DNA from: JBDZVM01 sp040255675
GTDB taxonomy: Bacteria > Actinomycetota > Actinomycetes > Acidothermales > Acidothermaceae
Direction: 5' to 3'
Length of the DNA stretch: 64,000 nt
NCBI GenBank assembly: GCA_040255675.1
Contig: JBDZVM010000001.1
Span: forward strand, 62,001 to 126,000
Under the pieces are notes generated by a model that saw only the letters and a program-made list of their open reading frames with translations, searched no databases and had not been told where the DNA came from. How positions within the stretch are numbered: the first letter of the stretch is position 1; the number at the start of each line of letters is the position of its first letter. This document shows positions 58,859-64,000 of the stretch, piece by piece. The position numbers and the translations under genes were made by a program.

Positions 58859-58878
58859 ATAGTTGCGCGCTCAACTAT
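58859..58878. promoter_or_regulatory. MarR-type operator upstream of the YceI gene
   Basis: ATAGTTG (58859-58865) and CAACTAT (58872-58878) are perfect 7-base inverted arms six bases apart, the form of many MarR-family operators. It sits 38 bases before the YceI start. The MarR gene at 60267 is the nearest candidate repressor. Confidence 0.6.
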
Positions 58879-58916
58879 GTTGTAGACGGCAACACACCGA
58901 CGCTTCGGAGGATCCC

Positions 58917-59474
58917 ATGACCGTTCAGACCCTGAACCCCAACCTCACTGGCGAGTACACGTTCGACCTCGCGCACAGCCGCCTCGGTTTCGTTGCCCGC
59001 CACGCCATGATCACGAAGGTGCGCGGCTCCTTCACTGATTTCGAAGGGCGCGCGACCATCGACGTCGCGCAACCTGAGAAGTCGTCGGTCAACATTACGA
59101 TCAAGGGTGAGAGCATCGATACGCGCAACGAACAGCGCAACGCTCACCTGCGCAGCAACGACTTCCTCGATCTTGCGAACTACCCCGAGATCACGTTCGT
59201 TAGCACCTCGATCGCGCAGGCGGGCGGCGACATCTACCGGGTGACCGGCGATCTCACGATCCGCGGCGTCACCAAGCCGGTTTCCTTCGAGTTGGAGTTC
59301 ACCGGTGCGGCGGTCGATCCGTTCGGCAATCAGCGCATCGGATTCGAAGGCTCGACGACGATCAACCGCAAGGACTGGGGCGTCAACTGGAACGCGGCCC
59401 TCGAAGCGGGCGGCTTTTTGGTGAGCGACCAGATCACCCTCGAGTTCGAGATCTCGGCTATCAAAGCGGCCTGA
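58917..59474 (+). CDS. YceI-family lipocalin-like protein
   Basis: A 185-residue YceI protein. The beta-barrel pattern is clear: GEYTFDLAHSRLGFVARHAMITKVRGSFTDFEGRATID, then IKGESIDTRNEQRNAHLRSNDFLDLANYPEITFVSTSI, GDLTIRGVTKPVSFELEFTGAAVDPFGNQRIGFEGSTTINRKDWGVNWN. Such proteins bind isoprenoid or lipid ligands. No signal peptide is present, as in most actinomycete members, which are cytoplasmic. ATG 58917 follows CGGAG. Likely repressed through the palindrome upstream by a MarR regulator. Confidence 0.95.
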   Translation: MTVQTLNPNLTGEYTFDLAHSRLGFVARHAMITKVRGSFTDFEGRATIDVAQPEKSSVNITIKGESIDTRNEQRNAHLRSNDFLDLANYPEITFVSTSIAQAGGDIYRVTGDLTIRGVTKPVSFELEFTGAAVDPFGNQRIGFEGSTTINRKDWGVNWNAALEAGGFLVSDQITLEFEISAIKAA

Positions 59475-59513
59475 CACTCGTCGCCCCTCGACAGGTTCCC
59501 CAGCCATCGCCTG

Positions 59514-59550
59514 CACGCCGTCCGGTTGTTGTTTCGAGCCGGACGGCGTG
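59514..59550 (+). terminator. Hairpin terminator after the YceI gene
   Basis: CACGCCGTCCGG (59514-59525) pairs perfectly with 59539-59550 round a 13-base loop, 40 bases past the stop. It has no T-run after it. Confidence 0.7.
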
Positions 59551-59638
59551 AGCGCGTCTTCACGAGCGTCGTCCGGCGAGAATTCGAGAACCGTCTCGCG
59601 CACGCATCGGCTGACCGCGATACGGGAAGAAACCGAGC

Positions 59639-59986
59639 ATGAGCGCACGGGCAAGGGTTACCGGGGCAGTAGGGCTGCTCGGCATCGCGTGCGCGCTCGT
59701 CATCTCCGCGATTCCGGCAACGTGGCACGGCATATCGTCAGCCGTCATCGCTCCATTCGTTGCCGCCGCCGTGTTGGCCGCGGGCGCCTTGGTGCTGTCG
59801 TTTCCGAGCGTGGCGCGGGCCGGGCGAGTGCGACTCGAATCACGCCGTGGGCTTCGCCAAATAGAAGTCGTCTTGCGTCTCGAAGCCGCGCTGTCGACCC
59901 GCCGGGTGCCGGTGTCGGGCTCGGGCGGCGGTTGCCCGAGGTGCGGAGCGCCCGCGGGCCCGCATTGCGTGTGCCGCAAGGGCTAA
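59639..59986 (+). CDS. Small membrane protein with zinc-ribbon tail
   Basis: A 115-residue protein. Two transmembrane helices (AVGLLGIACALVISAIPATW and AVIAPFVAAAVLAAGALVLSF) are followed by a basic stretch and a cytoplasmic tail with CPRCGAPAGPHCVC, four Cys in a compact zinc-ribbon-like knuckle. I do not recognise the family. ATG 59639 has GAAACCGAG before it, a poor binding site. The codon pattern and domain logic suggest a real gene, but function is open. Confidence 0.6.
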   Translation: MSARARVTGAVGLLGIACALVISAIPATWHGISSAVIAPFVAAAVLAAGALVLSFPSVARAGRVRLESRRGLRQIEVVLRLEAALSTRRVPVSGSGGGCPRCGAPAGPHCVCRKG

Positions 59987-60266
59987 GTGCAAGACGTCGG
60001 CGCGGCCAGGGCGCGAGACGTAGCGACGGGCGCTGACGTGAGACGAGATTGCGCGCCGACCCGCACAGCACCGTGGGGGGGTCGGCCTGTGGAGTCGGCG
60101 CGCAAGCTGGCTAATCGTGCCACGATGCTTGGCGCCTTGCCAAGACGTCTCGCCTATCGAATTGCCGATCATGGGTGGAGTGTCTTATCTCACTACGTGG
60201 CCGACGCCGAAGAATTTATGTCGTTACGGTTCCCCAAAATGGCGCTGTCGCTGGTACAAATTGCTC

Positions 60267-60692
60267 GTGGCCAAACTCAGTAAGAGCGAGTTCGCGCGGC
60301 TCTTGGCGTTTCGTACCGACCTGCGTCGCTTCGAGCGGTGGAGCGAGCGACAGGCGCGCGCGGCTGGGCTCAGTCCCGCGCAGCACCAGTTGATGCTCGC
60401 CGTCAAGGGGCATGGCGATCGGCGCGGGCCGACCGTCGGAGAGCTCGCCGAGTACCTCCTGCTGCGACCGCACAGCGCGGTCGAGCTTGTCGACCGTGCC
60501 GAAGCCGGCGGGCTCGTCATGCGAAGCCGCACCGACCCCGACGGCCGAATCGTCCGGGTCACCCTCACCCCCGACGGCGAGCGGCGGTTGCAGTCGCTTT
60601 CGGCGCTCCACGTGAACGAGCTGCGCCGTCTCGCACCGTCGCTTAAGCACCTCAGCGAGGGCTTGCGAGACGAGAAGAAGGCTTCCGGCTGA
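60267..60692 (+). CDS. MarR-family transcriptional regulator
   Basis: A 141-residue MarR protein. The winged helix is GLSPAQHQLMLAVKGHGDRRGPTVGELAEYLLLRPHSAVELVDRAEAGGLVMRSRTDPDGRIVRVTLTPDGERRL, with dimerisation helices around. GTG 60267 is chosen as the start of the conserved part; no Shine-Dalgarno is seen, and TACAAAT just upstream could be the -10 of a leaderless transcript. It is a candidate for the ATAGTTG...CAACTAT operator at the YceI gene. Ligand unknown. Confidence 0.88.
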   Translation: MAKLSKSEFARLLAFRTDLRRFERWSERQARAAGLSPAQHQLMLAVKGHGDRRGPTVGELAEYLLLRPHSAVELVDRAEAGGLVMRSRTDPDGRIVRVTLTPDGERRLQSLSALHVNELRRLAPSLKHLSEGLRDEKKASG

Positions 60693-60836
60693 GGTTCTGG
60701 CGCGCTTCCGCCGTTTTTGACGCTTATCCCGTTCGGGTGTTTCGGCGTGCCCTGGCGTGAGCCGCCCTGATGTGAGCTGAGTTACGTCGTGCTGCGATAA
60801 TGCTGGCATTTCCCCTTTGCCGAAGGAGCTGCCTGC

Positions 60837-62735
60837 GTGCCGCGCCCCAAACCAGATCGGTCGCTCGGGGTGCGAGCGAGCGCTGTACCAGAGCGCAACG
60901 ATCGCCTCGGCGACTTCACGACGTCGCCGCGCGTCATCTCGATCTGCCTGATCGCCGTCGTCGTCGGCGCGGCCAGTGCGGTGATCGCGCTAGCGTTGCT
61001 GCGCTTGATCGGCTTGATCACAAACGTTTTGTTCTATCGCACCCTGGCAACCGGTCTCGTCGCGCCGGGCGGCGCGAAGCACGTCTGGTTCGTGATCCTT
61101 CTTGCCCCGGTGCTCGGAGGCTTGATCGTCGGGCTGATGGCTCGCTTCGGCTCCGAACGCATCCGCGGGCACGGCATGCCCGAGGCGATCGAAGCGATCC
61201 TGACAGGGGGCAGCAAGGTTCAGCCGCGAGTGGCGGTCTTGAAACCGATCTCGTCGGCGATCACGATCGGCACCGGCGGGCCGTTCGGCGCCGAAGGCCC
61301 GATCATCATGACCGGTGGCGCGGTCGGCTCGGTCGTCGCGCAGTTCCTCAAACTGACTGCCGACGAACGCAAGACACTGCTTGTCGCGGGCGCGGCAGGC
61401 GGCATGGCGGCGACGTTCAACGCGCCGTTGGCCTCCATCCTGCTCGCCGTCGAGATGCTGCTGTTCGAATGGCGCCCGCGCAGCTACCTGCCGGTCGCGA
61501 CGTCCGTGGCGACGTCGACCATCGTGCGCGGCTACCTTCTCGGCACCGCGCCGGTGTTTCCGATGCACGACATCACAGGCCACATCGGCCCGGTCGTCTA
61601 CCTGTGCGTTGTCTTGGTCGGCCTTACCGGCGGGCTGCTCGCGGTCGGCGCGACCGGCCTGGTCTATCTCGCCGAAGACGGCTTTCGGCGGTTGCCGCTG
61701 CACTGGATGTGGTGGCCGGCGATCGGCGGGGGGATCATCGGCCTCGGCGGTCTGGTGCAGCCCCGGGCCTTGGGCGTCGGTTACGACGTCATCAGGGAGT
61801 TGCTGCAGGGCAAGGCCACGCTTGGCTTGATCTTCGGCATCTTGATTGTCAAAACGTTGATTTGGTCGCTCTCGCTTGGCTCGGGCACGTCGGGCGGCGT
61901 GCTGGCACCCGTTTTCATGATCGGTGGTGCGTTGGGCGCTCTCGAAGGGCACCTTTTCACCCCGGTCGGTGCCGGCTTTTGGGCATTGATGGGGCTGGCG
62001 TCGGTGGTCGGCGGCGTGATGCGCTCGCCGCTGACCGGCATCGTGTTCTCCCTCGAACTCACGCACGCCTGGTCGACTCTCCTACCGCTCGCGGTATGCA
62101 CCGCCGCCGCCTACGGGCTTTCCGTGCTCGTGTTGAAGCGGTCGGTGCTCACCGAAAAGGTCGCTCGCCGAGGCCTGCACCTCAGCCGCGAATACGACGT
62201 CGACCCGCTCGAGGTGTTGCTCGTGCACGAGGTCATGGACGCCGAGTTCACCAGCTTCTCTCCTGATACGCCGCTCGACACGGCGGCCGCGTCGTTCCTC
62301 GCGGGGCATCGCCAGACCCGTAATGCCAAGCACCGGCAGCGGCTGTATCCCGTACTCGACAGCCAACTTCGACTGCACGGCATCGTCACCAGACGCGACA
62401 TGCTCGACGCGGCGCTCGGTGGTGCCGCGCAAGACGCGCTGGTGCGCGACATCATGGTCGATCCGGTGGTCGCCTACCCCGACGAGACGTTGCGAGTGGT
62501 CGCGAATCGCATGGCCGAAGCGCAGGTGTCGCGCTTGCCTGTCGTCGACCGTAACGATCCGAAACGCATCCGCGGTGTCGTCACGCTGGTCGACCTGCTG
62601 GCGGGCCGGCGCAAAGACTTGTACGAGGAGCGCCACGCCGAACGGGTCATCAGGGTGCGGGTGCGTTCGGCAACCCCGGTCGGATCGCGTCCGCGGATAG
62701 GCGCGCCGAAGCGTCGGCCGCTGGTTCGCCGTTAG
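60837..62735 (+). CDS. ClC-family chloride channel/antiporter with CBS domains
   Basis: A 632-residue ClC protein. Residues ~30-440 form the channel fold with GTGGPFGAEGPII (the GxFGxEGP selectivity loop, carrying the gating Glu), GMAATFNAPLASILLAVE and GSGTSGGVLAPVF. Two CBS domains occupy ~470-610 (VMDAEFTSFSPDTPLDTAAASFL, IMVDPVVAYPDETLRVVANRMAEAQVSRLPVVD), likely binding nucleotides. GTG 60837 has AAGGAG before it. Whether it is a channel or a 2Cl-/H+ exchanger cannot be told. Its last 86 bases overlap the convergent transporter gene. Confidence 0.94.
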   Translation: MPRPKPDRSLGVRASAVPERNDRLGDFTTSPRVISICLIAVVVGAASAVIALALLRLIGLITNVLFYRTLATGLVAPGGAKHVWFVILLAPVLGGLIVGLMARFGSERIRGHGMPEAIEAILTGGSKVQPRVAVLKPISSAITIGTGGPFGAEGPIIMTGGAVGSVVAQFLKLTADERKTLLVAGAAGGMAATFNAPLASILLAVEMLLFEWRPRSYLPVATSVATSTIVRGYLLGTAPVFPMHDITGHIGPVVYLCVVLVGLTGGLLAVGATGLVYLAEDGFRRLPLHWMWWPAIGGGIIGLGGLVQPRALGVGYDVIRELLQGKATLGLIFGILIVKTLIWSLSLGSGTSGGVLAPVFMIGGALGALEGHLFTPVGAGFWALMGLASVVGGVMRSPLTGIVFSLELTHAWSTLLPLAVCTAAAYGLSVLVLKRSVLTEKVARRGLHLSREYDVDPLEVLLVHEVMDAEFTSFSPDTPLDTAAASFLAGHRQTRNAKHRQRLYPVLDSQLRLHGIVTRRDMLDAALGGAAQDALVRDIMVDPVVAYPDETLRVVANRMAEAQVSRLPVVDRNDPKRIRGVVTLVDLLAGRRKDLYEERHAERVIRVRVRSATPVGSRPRIGAPKRRPLVRR

Positions 62736-63933
62736 GTTTCAAGGCTTCAGGAAGGCGCGTGGCGCGGAGCAAACGTCGTCCGATCATGATGCATGCGCTG
62801 GCGGCTAAGGTAGCGACAGCCGCTGCCAACCACGCCGCCAGATACGAGGCGTGGTACGCGACAAGGCCTACCACGACCGGGCCAGCGACGCCCCCGAGCC
62901 GTGCGCCGACCTGCGTGACACCGGTCGCGCCCCCGGGGGATTCCGGGTGGGAGCGAACCACCGCGAAATTGAACAAGCCGTTCCAGCCCCACCCCGCACC
63001 GAGCGCGATCATCGCCCCGATGACGAACGACGGTTTCGACGCTGTACCGGATCCGATCGCTAGGAGCACGTAGCCGGCAGTGGAGATCAATGCCATCCGC
63101 GCCACCACTCGGAAATGTCCTTCACCGCGTTTGTCGGCGCGGTAACCGGTGATCAGGCGCACCGCCATCGCGGTGACGCTGGCGAGCGCGGCGATCAAAC
63201 CAGCGTTTCCCTGACCGATGCCGATCTCGACCGCCGCGATCACGATGAAGGCGGCAAGCGAACTCGCGGCGAACTGACCAAGACCCATGCCGGCGGAGAG
63301 CCAGGTGAGCGGCCCGAGCGCGAGAGCCTCTCGTTTTTCGGCTCGCCGGCGGTTTCGCCGATCTGCCAGCTTGGTCTTTGGGGACGGTAGGAGAAGGACG
63401 GTGAGCGGCGCGGCGATAGCTGTCAGCCCGAACGCCCACCGCCAGCCGACGGTCAGGGCGACTACCGGCACGGCAAGCCCGCCGAGCAGGGCGGCGAACG
63501 GTACCGCGCTTTGTTTGACGCCAAAGGCCATGCCTTGATGAGCGACGTCGATGCGGCGCGCGATAAAAAGATTGGTCGCGGTGCTGATGGCCGAACTCAC
63601 CACGCCGCAGATCGTGAGCAAGATCGCGAAGGTTGACCATGACGACGTGACGGTTGCCAGGCAGAGGAGTAGCGCGGCCATCGACAAAGCGCTCGCCCGC
63701 ATCATCCGGACGGCGCCGATCTCGTCAGAGAGCCTGCCCAGCGGGATCGCGCCGACCGCGGCGCCGAGGTAGTAGAGCGTGATCACGACACCGAGCGCCG
63801 CGTTACCGAAATGCAGCGACTCGCGAAGCTCGACAGCGAGCGTCCCGGCCAGGAAGACCGGCAACGTGCCGCTCACCATCACCAGCGAGGCACCGGCGAG
63901 ATCGCGTGCGGTAGAACGAGCGGAATCAGCCAA
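62650..63933 (-). CDS. MFS transporter
   Basis: A 427-residue major facilitator with twelve helices. The loop 2-3 motif is LGRLSDEIGAVRMM, and helix 5 has a GVKQSAVPFAALLGGLAVP stretch. A C-half counterpart is GYRADKRGEGHFRVVARMA. GWNGLFNFAVVRSHPESPGGATGVTQVGARLGGVAGPVVVG resembles CynX/NimT-type carriers. Substrate unknown. The tail (LPEALKPNGEPAADASARLSADAIRPG) lies in the overlap with the ClC gene. It starts at ATG 63933, near the window edge. Confidence 0.9.
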   Translation of the reverse strand: MADSARSTARDLAGASLVMVSGTLPVFLAGTLAVELRESLHFGNAALGVVITLYYLGAAVGAIPLGRLSDEIGAVRMMRASALSMAALLLCLATVTSSWSTFAILLTICGVVSSAISTATNLFIARRIDVAHQGMAFGVKQSAVPFAALLGGLAVPVVALTVGWRWAFGLTAIAAPLTVLLLPSPKTKLADRRNRRRAEKREALALGPLTWLSAGMGLGQFAASSLAAFIVIAAVEIGIGQGNAGLIAALASVTAMAVRLITGYRADKRGEGHFRVVARMALISTAGYVLLAIGSGTASKPSFVIGAMIALGAGWGWNGLFNFAVVRSHPESPGGATGVTQVGARLGGVAGPVVVGLVAYHASYLAAWLAAAVATLAASACIMIGRRLLRATRLPEALKPNGEPAADASARLSADAIRPGLPNAPAP

Positions 63934-64000
63934 CGCAGGTGGTCATTCGCGCGTTTGGCATGCGTCGCACCGTACTACGACGCGGCGCGCCGGACGCGCC

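Overview
The window is high-GC DNA, about 65 percent by eye, from an actinomycete (Actinomycetota). Several things support this: mycothiol synthase beside an orphan GlnR regulator, an LmeA-like lipoprotein, a WhiG/FliA-type sigma factor, split pntAA/pntAB/pntB, tandem TadA-associated proteins, a DevR/DevS hypoxia pair with a well-formed DosR box, many GTG/TTG starts, and chitin and cellobiose use. The genus cannot be fixed from this sequence. A 100-base run of N at 48583-48682 marks a scaffold join that looks artefactual.

Layout. 1-2.8 kb: two secreted family 18 chitinases, one cut by the window edge, the other with a DasR-like operator. 2.8-4.7 kb: sigma-28-type factor and FlgN-like protein with no other flagellar genes. 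5.1-7.1 kb: DUF47 protein and Pit phosphate transporter. 7.1-10.8 kb: mshD-glnR, divergent from moaD-like, membrane protein and lmeA. 10.8-13.8 kb: proton-translocating transhydrogenase operon, with a small mobile-looking element between pntAB and pntB. 13.8-16.3 kb: upp, two TadA-associated proteins, tadA and tRNA-Ser(CGA). 16.4-19.8 kb: MarR regulator, mycothiol-dependent-type enzyme, UbiE-like methyltransferase, UbiA-like membrane protein, degenerate prenyl synthase. 20.2-26.1 kb: sugar ABC importer, family 1 beta-glucosidase and LacI regulator, a probable cellobiose system without its ATPase. 26.3-30.5 kb: acetate kinase, phosphoketolase and a cyclic-nucleotide-domain protein.

30.7-49 kb is a respiratory nitrogen-oxide island. 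It holds narGHJI, a TDT-family exporter, a 7Fe ferredoxin, a copper nitrite reductase fused to a membrane domain, a second stand-alone copy of that kind of membrane domain, two hemerythrin proteins, two DUF2249 domains, a cupin, and a cysteine-containing helix-turn-helix regulator divergent from narG. Four AT-rich sites built from TTTCTAC-type half-sites lie at the regulator/narG promoter and at the two hemerythrin and one DUF2249 promoters. In the last three the site lies 42-45 bp before the start codon. I read this as a previously unassembled regulon, probably nitric-oxide- or oxygen-responsive, controlled by the cysteine-containing regulator.

49-55 kb: DevR and heme-type DevS flank a GNAT-acyl-CoA synthetase fusion and a flavin/F420-type split-barrel protein preceded by a near-consensus DosR box. 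This connects the anaerobic theme. 55-64 kb: CtpE-like P-type ATPase, YihY membrane protein, YceI protein under a probable MarR operator, a small zinc-ribbon membrane protein, a MarR regulator, a ClC channel with CBS domains, and an MFS transporter whose 3' end overlaps the ClC gene.

The most novel observations are the MIRU-like insertion that preserves translational coupling in the pnt operon, the four-site hemerythrin/nitrate regulon, and the stand-alone nitrite-reductase membrane domain hidden by the false gap.
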